64,000 bases of DNA from Lindgomyces ingoldianus (GCF_010093535.1 NW_022985187.1:810241-874240); one strand, 5' to 3'. Shown: positions 35,001 through 45,019, counted from the stretch's first letter. Made by a program: numbers and translations. Notes: generated from the sequence alone by a model not told the origin.

Positions 35001-35578
35001 CTCCTGAAGGACCAGTCCTGTTTGATATCGACGCAATCAGAGCGGAGGTTGCAGCACTTGCTGTCGATTCTGGAGAAACCATTGAGATCAAGGAGATCAA
35101 GTCCACATTGCCGCCAATGAAGATTGATATGGGAGCAATTTCGCCCAATCCGTACTCAACACTCCGCGAAACCAAGAGTTACAATGATAGCCTTGGACCT
35201 GATCCTTCAGATCTCAACGCGAGTTCCAGCAATCTTTCCACCCGCTCCAACGGAAACTATTCAGTCAACTCCCATCACTCAGACCATGAGCTCCCAAAAA
35301 AGAGGTTTGAAGAGTACGATGAACACGAAGATGGCGGTATGACAATGACATTCGAGTCATCTTTCAAAGATCCCCCTTCAATACCACCTTCGAAGTCCCC
35401 TGTTCCTTCCCACGAACCCCCGGAAATGCCGACGTGGAATGCAGCTGCAGAGCAACCGCCAATGAAATCAGCTCTAACGGACTCTAATGCAAATTTTACG
35501 CCGGGGTATAATGCCTGGGCCGACGAATACGATGACGAGTTTGGGAAAGAGAAAGAAATGAAGATGACCTTCGAGTAG
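32096..35578 (+). CDS. DUF726/TMCO4-family protein (Mil1-like putative lipase)
   Basis: Exons 32096-34117, 34166-34568 and 34617-35578 give 1128 residues; both introns are 48 nt. A long disordered acidic N-terminus with Lys-Glu-Gln repeats precedes the DUF726 region: the glycine-rich hydrophobic stretch LVIGLSAGLLAPVIGAGLAA, LIVTISGWMIGKVDD, YSVLWEPEMLRSMG, ILVALMAALQLPIVLTKLSY and the lipase-like nucleophile motif L-V-G-F-S-L-G-S-R. The tail is charged and Ser/Pro-rich, ending DDEFGKEKEMKMTFE. Yeast Mil1 of this family interacts with adaptin; lipase activity is inferred from the fold. The boundaries are well supported because each intron restores conserved sequence. Confidence 0.9.
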
Positions 35579-36374
35579 ATATATCTGGTTTTCGGTATTG
35601 GCGTGACATTTGGATGTGGAGCGGCGCCCGTTTTGCATATGGCTTTCTTTTCCAACTGGCATGTTCTAGCTTGCCCTAGCGTGCATGCATTAGCGGTGTT
35701 GTGGACTCCTGGCGTTTCGCAGGGCATAAGGCTTCCTTGATGTAACTAGTCTGTAATATGCCAGCGTTGTATACGTGGTGGACATTTGGGTAGTGTTAAC
35801 TCATTCATCATCACCGCGAGGAGGGTTTTTTGATTAGATACATCGTCATTGCTCGATAGAGAATCTAAGACGTTCATATTGCTATCTAGCCAATACGGAG
35901 TATCTTGGCATAATGAATAAAGTGAATTAAATCTAAACCTCTAATTTAACCTCCTAAATGATTAGGTAGTGGATTCTCTCCATTCTCGCCGCTCGTTTTA
36001 CCTCTCCACACAGAAATGCTGACAGATCATGCTCAGCGACTTGTGAATACGAAGAGCGGACATCCTAGAATAGAATAGGCTGTTGGCTGTCTGCCGTGGC
36101 TGCTCACAGCCACATCCTTGGCATCTGTGAACGAACCACATCGTCAACTTTCCCGAAACTGTTAACTGTGCAAGCCCATCTCACCTAAAACAAATCGCTT
36201 TTCCACTACTATTCTTCATCCACTCACCACTCACTCTCCTTCCGAAATCTTACCACATTGCTTGCACAACCAACCCGACATTTATTTTGCTACTCAGCCC
36301 TCGCATTGCGCTGCGTAGCTCTGGAAGCTCCCCACACCTGCCCCAACCCTTCGCCAACGTTCAAGAGTAGTTTG
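35579..36374. other. intergenic, nothing recognised
   Basis: These 796 bases between two same-strand genes hold the DUF726 3' UTR and a pyrimidine-rich promoter (about 36150-36260). No other gene, RNA or repeat was recognised. Confidence 0.45.
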
Positions 36375-37777
36375 ATGAACATGGCAGCGTTAGGCTCATA
36401 TTTCCTCGACCTGGTGTATTCGTTTACGAATTGCATGGTCTGCTTTCCCTCGTCTCCGCAGCTTAAAATCAACAGTCGGAGTTTCAAGATACTGCGACTA
36501 CTTGGAGAGGTAAGCTCCCCTTCCCATCCTATCCCGCACAAACAATAGCAGATAGGACATGGCATATGAATAACAATTTCCTTTATTGAATAGGGCGGCT
36601 TCTCATACGTCTACCTCGTTCAAGACACGTCGAACCAACAGCTCTTCGCGCTAAAGAAGATTCGTTGTCCCTTCGGCCAGGAAAGCGTGGCCCTGGCCCT
36701 CAAAGAAGTCGAAGCCTACACGCTCTTCTCGCCCCACCCGAATATCATCCATTCCATCGACTATTCTGTCGCGAGCGATAAATCGGATCCGCAGGCAAAG
36801 ACAGTCTACATCCTGCTGCCGTACTACCGGAGGGGGAATCTGCAGGATATGATTAATGCGAATTTGGTCAACCATACAAAGTTTCCGGAGAGGAGACTAA
36901 TGGTACTTTTCTTGGGAGTATGTAGAGCGCTGAAGGCTATGCATCAGTATAAGGTGAAGGGCCCGCCTGGTGGAGCCGGAAGTCAGAATAAGGCGAAGAA
37001 GGTTAGGAAGGAGGCGGCGAGGGGGGATGCAGACGCTGCGGAGGCGATGGAAATGAGGGCGAGTAGACGACATAGGGAGGGCGATGATGAGGAGGAGATG
37101 GAGGCCGAACCGTTGATGGAAGCAGAGGTTACCATGTCACAGGAGGGGATCGCGCCGGGTGGGGAGAGGGCGTATGCGCATAGGGATATCAAGCCTGGTA
37201 CGTCCTTCCAGCGCCCTCTTCATCTGCACCCGTATCTGCGGTTGTCACTTGATACTAATATAGAGCAGGAAACGTAATGATAGCCGATGACGGCAAAACC
37301 CCCATCCTCATGGACCTAGGCTCCCTCGCCCCATCCCCAACCCCTATAACCTCTCGCTCTCTCGCCCTCCAAGTCCAGGACACCGCCGCGGAACACTCCA
37401 CAATGCCCTACCGCGCCCCAGAACTCTTCGACGTAAAGACCGGCTCTATCATCGATACTAAAGTCGACATTTGGTCGCTCGGCTGCACGCTCTACGCATG
37501 TCTTGTCGGCAAGAGCCCATTCGAAGCGAGGAGTGAGGAGACAGGTGGTAGTCTGAGCATATGTGTGCTGGGAGGAGATTGGAGATTTCCAGATGAAGGG
37601 CCACAAAGGGGAAAGCAGAAGGCGAATGCCGAGGATGCAATTACTGACACAGTGAAAGAGGTCGTGAGGAAGTGTTTGAAGGTGGAGCCAAGCGAGAGGC
37701 CAGACGTCGATGACCTGATAAGCATCGTTGAGGATGTTATTGCGGGCCTGCCGGAAGATGGATCAGAGGATTCGTGA
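36375..37777 (+). CDS. env7: NAK-family Ser/Thr kinase, STK16/Env7 type
   Basis: Exons 36375-36509, 36594-37197 and 37269-37777 give 415 residues. The N-terminus has Cys residues suitable for lipidation (FTNCMVCF), as in STK16/Env7, which are palmitoylated. Kinase motifs: GEGGFSYVYLV, FALKKI, HRDIKPGNVMI, the DLG variant in MDLGSLA (normal for this family), YRAPELFDV and DIWSLGCTLYA. A low-complexity insert of about 70 residues, rich in Lys, Ala, Glu and Met, sits just before the catalytic loop. Env7 acts at the vacuole membrane in fusion control. Introns of 84 and 71 nt restore the Gly-rich loop and catalytic loop exactly. Confidence 0.9.
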
Positions 37778-38112
37778 ATGATTCGGTTGAGGGAACGGCG
37801 TTCTTGGGTGCTTTGGAAGACTGTTTTCTTTGTACGACTACTGTTCCTCACATCCAGACTGCTAACAGCAGCGCGGATTCTAGAAGTTGGGGCCGAAGGA
37901 ACATGGTTGTGGTCTGCTTCATTATGCAGGGGATGCTCCCAGGGACCTTTCATAATATACCCTTTATCAAAGCGGCAACAGTCACGTCCCAAGACATTGA
38001 TGAGTGAGCGTTGCATACCTCTATTGAAGTTGAAAAGAAATCACTTCTCGATCCTTGTGACAAAACAAAACTCGAATCCTTTTTTCTGCCCAAACGACAT
38101 ATCCTGACTCTT

Positions 38113-40512
38113 CTATTCCTTTTGCTGGACTGTAACCTTCCACTCCTTCGTCTTCCTACTTTCCGAATACAGCGGCAACCCCACCCTCGGGTTAATCCAA
38201 TCCAATACCGTCTCATGCCACAACAAACTATTCTCCGGCTTCACCACCCAATGATTCTCATCCGGGAACGTCAAAAACTGACTCTCAACGCCTCTACTCT
38301 GAAGCGTATGAAACGCGGCCAACCCTTCGCTAATCGTCAACCTATAATCCAGCTCATTGTGGATGATGAGATGCGGAGTGGCCCAGTTTTCTGTGAATGC
38401 GGACGGATCCCATTTTGCCCAGGACTCACGGTTTTTCCAGAGCGGGCCTTTCAGGTCATGGAAGGGGAAGTAGAGTTCTTCTGACGCGAGTTGGCCCGTC
38501 ATGCTGAAGACGCCGTCGTGGGTGACGAGGGCTAAGAATTTGCGGCCGAGGGGGTGACCTTGAATCCAGTTCACTGGGCGAAATCAATATCAGCATTTCG
38601 GAAGCAGGAGGGGAGGAGGTGGTGGGAGTGGGAGCGGGACTTACTCATATAACCACCGTATGAAGCGCCCAGCGCAACGGCGCGTTTAGTGTCGACGTAG
38701 TGGAGATTCTTCTCGATCCAGGAGAATCCCTTAACAAGATCTTCGTATGGAAGACCACCCCATTCGCCGCCAATCGCATCTGTAAAAGCTTGCCCGTATC
38801 CGGTGCTACCAGTCGGGTTCGGACAAATCACCACATAGCCCTGTTCAGCAAAGACGGCGGGATTCCAACGCGTGCTCCACCCATCTTCCCATGCGCCTTG
38901 TGGGCCACCGTGAATGAGATACGCAAGAGGGTACTTCTCCTTCGAGTTGAAATGGCTCGGTTTTATTACCCACGCGTGGACCGACGTATTCTTGGCTGCG
39001 CCTGGCCAGTGGATTTCGTCGATCTGTTTCCGCGAGAGCCCGAACATGGCGCCATTCTTGGATTGGGAGGATATGTATTTTGTGCTTGTAGCGTTAGATG
39101 AGAAGTAGTCGTCGGGGAGGGAGTAAACAATTTCTTGCTTTCGGCTTTGAAGAGGGAGGATAGAGTAGAGACTGTTGTCGATCAGGCTCGTGGAAGAGAA
39201 GAATAGATCTCCACTCCCCAAGGCTTGGACATCTATTATGGAACCTCCTTTTACGATCATTTCAGGATCAGCTAGTCCACCATGGGCCTTAAAGTCTGCC
39301 GCAAAGAGACAAACTCGCCCATGGTCTTCGGCAAGAAGGTAGAGAGGTGATTCTCTATCAGGGCTCCAGATGATCGATGAAGGACTGCGATCCCAGCTTC
39401 CCTTCCCGTCTTCGGATGCAAGGGCGTGAACTACCCACGAAGGTCTAGAGATGTCCGGAATGATGAAGATATGGTTTTTATCGGACTCGTAGCCGTCTTT
39501 CTTCATGGATAAGAAAGCCGCCTTCTTCCCATCCGGCGAGAATACTGGGCTTGTACTTGCACCCTCGAAGCCGTAGATGTCAACCTTTATGGGTGAGGGA
39601 CTGTCGTTAGTAAATATATTATTCCAGAAAGAGGGAGCCGTGACGAGGTAGATGTTTGTCTTTGTGTGCAAGGCTGGGTTAAGACCCGGGTCTTTTGCGG
39701 TGAAAATGAGGCCGGAACTGCTAATGTCGAAATGATCTGTGCCTCCGAATGGTTCAATGGGAGACTCTAGACTTGTTCCTTTCAATGCATTTTGCAGTTT
39801 GGACAGCTCAAATTTCCCATCCTTTTTCTGAAGCTTACCCAGCCAGATGTTGCTGCGGTTTTCAGTAACATAGTGATCCCAGTGACGGACGAAAAGAGTC
39901 TTGTAGAGTCTCCCACTAGTATGAGGCTTCTTGGCGGTCTCGGGATTGAAGAAGTCACCGTCTGGGGTCGCCTTTGCTGAGATTGCAAAAGCGAAGTCTC
40001 CGTTATCCAGAGCATGAACCTTAACGTTTCCTGCTGGAGCGGGAATTGTTCCAGCGACATAGCTACTGTAGTTGCGTCAGTACACCCGATTCTCAAAACA
40101 TTCCAAAGAATTTTTTCTTCCGAGAGGACCTCTTCAAAAGGGACAAGTACCTATTGCTGAAATCATCAGCCCCTCCAACACGGACACGTGTTGTGCCATC
40201 CTCTCCCGAATTCAAGAGTAAAATCGCGTCATCACCCAGCCAATGCGGATCATTAGCGGAAGATTCATCTGAAATCAGTGATGTTTGCTGGCTTTCTACG
40301 TCCAGAATCCGGATCTCGGACTTCTTGGAGTGATCGGCAAAGGAGTATGTCGACACACTATACAAGATCTTGGAGCCGGCTGAATTCGGAATGCCTGCGG
40401 ACCGACGAGGCGCACTGAGGAGAACCTCTGGGGTGAATTTGGTTGCTCGAATCGTCATAACGAGTGCGAGTGCCCGAGCAGGAAGGAGTAATAGCAAGGC
40501 CTAGGCAGCCAT
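38113..40512 (-). CDS. dpp5: dipeptidyl-peptidase 5-like serine peptidase (S9), with stop in the signal peptide region
   Basis: Exons 40151-40512, 38645-40065 and 38113-38573 encode about 747 residues. The propeller half is followed by the S9 catalytic domain: LIHGGPQGAWEDGWSTRWN, the nucleophile GASYGGYM (split by the last intron and restored as GGYMMNWIQGHPLGRKF), the Asp region IIHNELDYRL and His in FPDENHWVVKPE. Secreted DPP5 enzymes remove dipeptides such as Ala-Ala and Lys-Ala. The first ATG (40512) gives Met-Ala-Ala and then TAG (40501-40503) before a perfect signal-peptide core ALLLLLPARALA. Either the TAG is the acceptor of an upstream intron, or it is a nonsense mutation; the next ATG (40458) would start inside the mature protein. 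Confidence 0.85.
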
Positions 40513-41076
40513 TAGAAGTGGGTTATGTTAAGGTTGATATTCTTGCCGTATGGTGAGAGTTTGGGGCGACGGCAGCTCTATATGAACGAACAGTGCACCA
40601 GGGGCGCTCCTTTGCAGGTGATAGGGCGAGATGGAGCTCGAGGCTCCTTGTTCGATTCCATGCCGAGTGATCATTGGAAGGAAAGGGTAATCCTACCTCG
40701 ATTGCGGTTTGCCTAATCTTCAAAGTGGATGGTGGGATCAATAGTGTCAGAAAAGGTCTGCGATGAGCGCACAGCTTTGGGAAATGGAAAGGGATGCTGA
40801 TGATTGAGGGCTCGACGGTAGATGTCAGTTGTTCCTCGATCAGGTGCTTCGCACGTCCGATTCCCAACCCCTCATCCCAGCCACCAAACAGGCGGGGCAA
40901 AGCCCACAAATGACCCAGCTAAGAAAGAAAGTGCCGTCATCATCTACGGCTGCATTTCTGCATGATACAAGGTGCGGGTGACTCATTGTAGGAAGATGGT
41001 CTTTCGATTCCTTTAATATGTATATATAGTGTGCAGAATTTTCAAAAATGATTAAATTTCACCTCGAATGATTCTA
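40513..41076. other. upstream region of dpp5, no gene assigned
   Basis: This stretch holds the dpp5 promoter or leader. If the TAG at 40501-40503 is a splice acceptor, a first exon should lie here. The ATG-started frames I read on the minus strand do not give a signal peptide. A TA run (41029-41038) precedes the tRNA gene. Confidence 0.4.
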
Positions 41077-41234
41077 AGTCCTGTGGCGCAGTGGTAGCGC
41101 GCCGTTCTTATATGATTCGTCAGACTCATATGGCCTCGTCTGGTAATGCGGATGCCGTGGGTTCGAGTGAGTCTGGTCCCCAATGTTTGTCGTTGCGTGC
41201 AGCCTAACACATTCAACAGACCCCACCAGGACTA
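41077..41234 (+). tRNA. tRNA-Ile(UAU) with anticodon intron plus intron-like insert in the T-loop
   Basis: The cloverleaf is complete after removing two segments. The acceptor AGTCCTG (41077-41083) pairs perfectly with CAGGACT (41227-41233), with discriminator A. The D-arm is GCGC-AGTGGTA-GCGC. The anticodon stem CCGTT and loop CTTATA are followed by a 33-base intron (41113-41145) at the standard place after position 37; it can pair with the anticodon through ATATGA/TCATAT. The stem 3' side TGCGG leaves one T-T mismatch (31:39). The variable loop is ATGCC. T-stem GTGGG/CCCAC and loop TTCGA|AC are split by 53 bases (41167-41219) starting GTGAGT, containing CTAAC (41204-41208) and ending CAACAG. 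The insert interrupts the B-box. Isotype is from the anticodon only. Confidence 0.82.
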
Positions 41235-41241
41235 TTCGGTC

Positions 41242-41248
41242 TTTTTTT
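41242..41248 (+). terminator. Pol III terminator of the tRNA gene
   Basis: Seven T in a row begin eight bases after the tRNA 3' end, as expected for RNA polymerase III termination. Confidence 0.75.
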
Positions 41249-41411
41249 ACCATTATTTTTCCGTTTCTCTAACCTCCTTCCTGTGTGTTATATTATTTTA
41301 TTTTGGCACTATCTGATAACGCTGTCATTTAAACATCACAGCGCCCACAGAAAGCAACACGTAGACATCTTACAAACTGCCTTGGAAGAAACTAATGTAC
41401 TAACAATACTC

Positions 41412-41444
41412 TAACGTCCATCCATGCGTAGCGGAAAAACCACC
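41412..41444 (+). repeat. outer transposon terminal inverted repeat, left
   Basis: This 33-base segment begins TAACGTCCATCCATGCGTAG and ends in ACCACC. It recurs almost perfectly (two differences) in inverted orientation at 47482-47513, so the two mark the ends of a 6.1-kb interval. The TA at each outer edge fits Tc1/mariner/pogo target duplication. Confidence 0.7.
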
Positions 41445-42067
41445 TGTGCTGGAACAAATCCATTGTTTTGGCAACTTAATACTTCCCCCGCCGCCCTATT
41501 AAGCCCTTAGTAATATAACGTTATCATACTGTAGAGTCATTGTTGGCCGTGTCCTCATCACTTCCACGCCACCACACTGCGAGTATGGACCGAGCCAGCC
41601 AAGTCCTAGCACAAGATCTCCCTCTTAACGTACGTACAACTTACGCCACCTAGTCTGAACTAAGCAGCGTCCCTCTTACTACAGTCTAGCTTTGTGGAAA
41701 CAGACAACAATTAATAGGGTAAAAGGTAAAAGGCTAGCAGTATCTTACCCTAGAGGAAGAGAAAGCCTGTATTTTCTTTCTATTACTAATGTCTACCCTT
41801 AGGGAACCTGTTTAAGGAAAGTTTATACCTTTACTAGGTTTTATCTTTACATGCTAGTAGTTCTTTATTATAGAGCTTTCTAATTATAACCAATCTTAAG
41901 CTTTTAAGAAACACTATCCTAAAGTTAAAGTAAAAAAATTTAAAGTAATAGACTAGAAACTTTATAACATAAATACATATGTAGAGATTACACATACGTT
42001 TAAAGTAATTAAAAGAGTAATATAAGATCTAGTTATTTAACTAAAAAAAAATGTATACAACCTAGAT

Positions 42068-42192
42068 GTAAGGCCGAGATGGCGCTTACGTGCGACAGGT
42101 ATATATACTATTCTGCACCCGAAAATCAACGTTGGTTGATTATTCGTACCTTTTGGTTGTATTGGCGGAGTGGTGCGGAGCCCCGTCCTTAC
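42068..42192 (+). repeat. short TIR element, copy 1
   Basis: A 125-bp copy begins GTAAGGCCGAGATGG and ends CCCCGTCCTTAC, so its ends are inverted GTAAGG/CCTTAC. It shares with the other copies the core GCGACAGGTATATATACTAT and the distal block TTGGTTGTATTGG. It has no coding capacity, so it is MITE-like. Confidence 0.75.
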
Positions 42193-42213
42193 ACTAGATA
42201 AGATAAGTGTTAT

Positions 42214-42324
42214 GCTAAGCACGCGACAGGTATATATACTATTCTGTACGCAGAATCAATTGTTAGTTGATTATCCGCACCTTTTTAGTTGTATTGGCGC
42301 AGTGGTACAGAGCCCCATCCTTAC
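42214..42324 (+). repeat. short TIR element, copy 2 (5' truncated)
   Basis: It contains the shared core from CGCGACAGGTATATATAC to the end CCCCATCCTTAC and lacks a clear left end. Differences from copy 1 are mostly transitions. Confidence 0.65.
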
Positions 42325-42651
42325 AATATCTCTTATAAACTCTAGCTTTGTGACGTGAGACTGTTTACACCTTTGAAGAGAGCGTGTTGTAACGAGGTTA
42401 AATGTGAGAGTGTGAGAGCGCCGTGAAGCGGGAAGCATGAAGCGCAGAAAAGGGTATAGGATAGTATTGATAGACGAATCCTTGAGGAAACTCAGGGGTT
42501 CGTGAGAGGATATATATATATGTACTAGGGCACGTGACGAGGGTTCTCCGGAGAGAGTCCGAGGCAGTCCAAGTTGACCGTGACAAAGAAGTATTAAGCT
42601 AGAAGCACAAGGCACAGAGAGTAAATGTAGGATAGAGGGTGTATAGCAGAT

Positions 42652-43041
42652 GTAAGGCATATATATTGTTCTATACACAGAATTAACTGTTAGTTAATAT
42701 TTGCACCTTTTTAGTTATATTAGCAGAGTAGTACTGTAACGATTCGCTTGAATCGTTCCATTCAAAGTTACCTGACGAACCTATATCCGAAGGTTCCGCG
42801 TATCTGTCCCGACCCTGCCCTGCCCCCTGCACTACCCCTATCTCCAAGTATTTAGCTGCGCCTCTCCCCTTAGCTAGCTCAGTAGTTTTCTGATATCCTT
42901 TCGTACGAGGCCTATAGGTGTCAATATAATTCCCAGGTTTCTGAGTCACCACGCACTCCCATATGCCTCTGAGTGTATTCACACCGCATTCCGACCTATT
43001 GTCTTGCCTGCGCCGTTACAAGTACAGAGGCCTGTCCTTAC
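42652..43041 (+). repeat. short TIR element, copy 3, split by a nested solo LTR
   Basis: The left part (42652-42734) starts GTAAGGC and lacks part of the usual 5' half. The right part (43026-43041) ends CTGTCCTTAC. Between them lies a 286-bp insertion (42735-43020) with its own 5-base target duplication. Joined, the copy follows the family consensus through GTAGTACAGAGG. Confidence 0.65.
42735..43020. mobile_element. solo LTR nested in a short TIR element
   Basis: The 286-bp segment starts TGTAACG and ends CGTTACA (TG...CA with a 7-base inverted repeat). It is flanked by identical AGTAC at 42730-42734 and 43021-43025, a 5-base target duplication. It interrupts the third copy of the short TIR family, so it inserted later. 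No gag, pol or primer-binding site follows it, as expected for a solo LTR left by recombination. Confidence 0.75.
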
Positions 43042-43048
43042 AGCAGAG

Positions 43049-43174
43049 CTACAAGGGGGAGAGAGAGAGAGTAAACCTTAGGGTTAGAGGCAGAGGTACA
43101 GTGACTAAGGAGCCTATATCATGCTAAGCCCTTCGGGTGCTTAGAAGTTAGATAGCTGTAACATAACTGTGACA
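43049..43174 (-). repeat. LTR-like dispersed repeat, mutated copy
   Basis: Read on the minus strand it starts TGTCACAGTTATGTTACAGC and matches, in order, the sequence at 63864-64000 for about 110 bases. Most differences are transitions (C in the other copy, T here), the pattern of RIP. The far boundary is approximate. Confidence 0.6.
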
Positions 43175-43378
43175 TTAAACAACTCTATTAAGGAGGCTTA
43201 GATATAGTTAGTAAAGAGCATTTTATCTCTCAAAACAAACCTGCAAGACACAAGGCAATAAGTAGGAGGAACATTTTAGCTAGATAGGCTGCTACTAGTT
43301 TATTTCTGTTTAATTAAGGGAGAGTGCTTTAACATATGCCTAAGCCGCTGGGAGAACCCACAGTTTTAGAACCTAATT

Positions 43379-43531
43379 GTAAGGCCGCTAGTCCTTACAA
43401 AGGATAATGCACCTATACCGGTCCTTACGCGCGACAGGTATATATACTATTCTGTACGCAGATCAACTGTTGGTTGATTATTCCCATCTTTTTGGTTGTA
43501 TTAGCGCAGTGGTACAGAGTCCCATCCTTAC
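43379..43531 (+). repeat. short TIR element, copy 4
   Basis: A 153-bp copy from GTAAGGCCGCTAGTCC to CCCATCCTTAC has a longer left end than copy 1, including GTCCTTACAAAGGATAATGC. Confidence 0.7.
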
Positions 43532-43670
43532 ACTTATAAGGTAGTGTTTTATCCGCAAGGCTAAAGTCTGTAAACGTGTAACACACCTATAAAGCTTATA
43601 ACTATAGAGGCTTTTATGTTGTTGCATAATCTAATTAACTAAGAGCTTAATAATTTAAGTGAACACTGCT

Positions 43671-43850
43671 GTAAGGACGGAGCTCTGTACCACTGCGCCA
43701 ATACAACCAAAAGGTGCGAATAATCAACCAACATTTGATTTGCATACAGAATAGTATATATACCTGTCGCGCGTAAGGACCGTCGTACAAACCTCTTCCG
43801 GCCTTACGATGCAGTATCATCCTTTGTAAGGACTAGCCTAACGGCCTTAC
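43671..43850 (-). repeat. short TIR element, copy 5, full length, inverted
   Basis: The longest copy (180 bp), in reverse orientation, starts GTAAGGACGGAGCTCTG and ends AACGGCCTTAC on the plus strand. It shows that the full element has GTAAGG/CCTTAC ends with further imperfect inverted bases. The flanks (CACTGCT and AACTGCC) resemble but do not prove a target duplication. Confidence 0.7.
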
Positions 43851-44015
43851 AACTGCCTACAAAAGCATGTACAGAAGATTGTAAGTGCTGCTAAGATATT
43901 ATTTACTAAACAAACTCTTCTTTAGGAGTAGAGTTAATTCTTGTCTAAGAGTAATAATAAAGTTAAAGTTTACTAATTAATAAGATTAGTAGTTTAAGGA
44001 AAGGTAAAGGCAATA

Positions 44016-44267
44016 AGCTATAAGGACCTGAAGCAAGCACAAGCAAAGCGCGCTGTGAAAGATAAAGCTATTGCGGCTAAAGGCAAGGAAAAACGCGGTC
44101 GCTCGCACAAGAATCCTGCGCCAGAGGCAGCGACAGATGCGGCTCCGCTGGAGGAGGAGGTGGTGGTAGATTCATCGGCACCACTGAATAAGGTAGCGTG
44201 GCTGAGCGAGGTTGAACCAGCAAGACCTCTATTTCCATGGCAGGCTCCAGTAGCGAAAATGTATTAG
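44016..44267 (+). pseudogene. C-terminal fragment of a pogo/Fot1-like transposase
   Basis: The frame encodes KDLKQAQAKRAVKDKAIAAK, GKEKRGRSHKNPAPEA, an acidic stretch and the ending FPWQAPVAKMY followed by TAG. A basic K-G-R-x-x-K-N-P-A-P-E-A segment and the ending P-W-x-A-P-V-A-x-M-Y are how many fungal DDE transposases of the pogo/Fot1 group finish. Nothing of the helix-turn-helix or DDE catalytic domain is recognisable upstream, so the fragment is dead. It lies between the outer terminal repeats and just left of the inner pair. Confidence 0.65.
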
Positions 44268-44324
44268 GATAGTGTTATTACTTAAAGGTGCTCTTACGCT
44301 GGGAGTTGCATGGGCCAAGTTACA

Positions 44325-44350
44325 TAACGTCCGTCCACCTGTAACGGAAC
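44325..44350 (+). repeat. inner transposon terminal inverted repeat, left
   Basis: These 26 bases start TAACGTCCGTCCACCTG and end GTAACGGAAC. They match inverted 46936-46961 at 22 of 26 positions, with three of the four differences transitions. TA lies at both outer edges. Confidence 0.65.
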
Positions 44351-45019
44351 AAATTAGAGTTACTTTTACTCCAAAGCAACAGAGCTTCTCTACGGGTGTT
44401 AAATTTTACTATATCCACCTTAGTCTACATGCTGAGGCCATTTGTGAAGCGCTATAATCCTACTTATATAAAAAATACGCTTATGCAGACGCCTTGATAC
44501 ATGTTTCGCGAATAGTGTCATTTAAATAAATACAAGCCTTGTACACCAGAAGGCCGCCACTACTCTTGCATCACTGTCGCAACCCCTTACGCGTTTCTAT
44601 TAAAGCTAGAGAATTCAAGAGCCCTACTAAAAAGTAATAATTAGCAGTAGGGCTGCTAGTGGCGTATAGATTATTCAGGGTCAACACCATAGCCAGTACC
44701 TCTAATCGGAGCGATTACTAATTCTAGCTAGCAGAAAAATGTTATATAATTAATCATAACTAAGCGCGGCGTGCTTATAGCTGAGAGACCTGTGGCTGTG
44801 CAAATTCTTAGCAAGAGGGCCGACTTAAGCTTGGGCAGCGTGACACATAGGTGCTGCCAACAGCATAGTGGGTTCAAACCGCACGTGGTATGCGAGGATG
44901 CTGATCCCTACAGCACTAAGCCACCAGACTTATTCTAGAAAGAGGATTAGTCCTAGTCCTCACACCCAGGCGTAAGAGTAACCTACTAAGAGGTTAGGAC
45001 TAGGAAGCTAGGAGTCATG

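Noticed and set aside
40523..40909. 128-codon minus-strand frame upstream of dpp5
   Set aside because: It lacks a signal peptide, has no recognisable family and does not splice in frame to the dpp5 exon; treated as leader or promoter sequence.
44868..44884. T-arm-like word GTGGGTTCAAACCGCAC
   Set aside because: It resembles a tRNA T-arm, but one stem pair fails and no D-arm, anticodon arm or matching acceptor could be built upstream.
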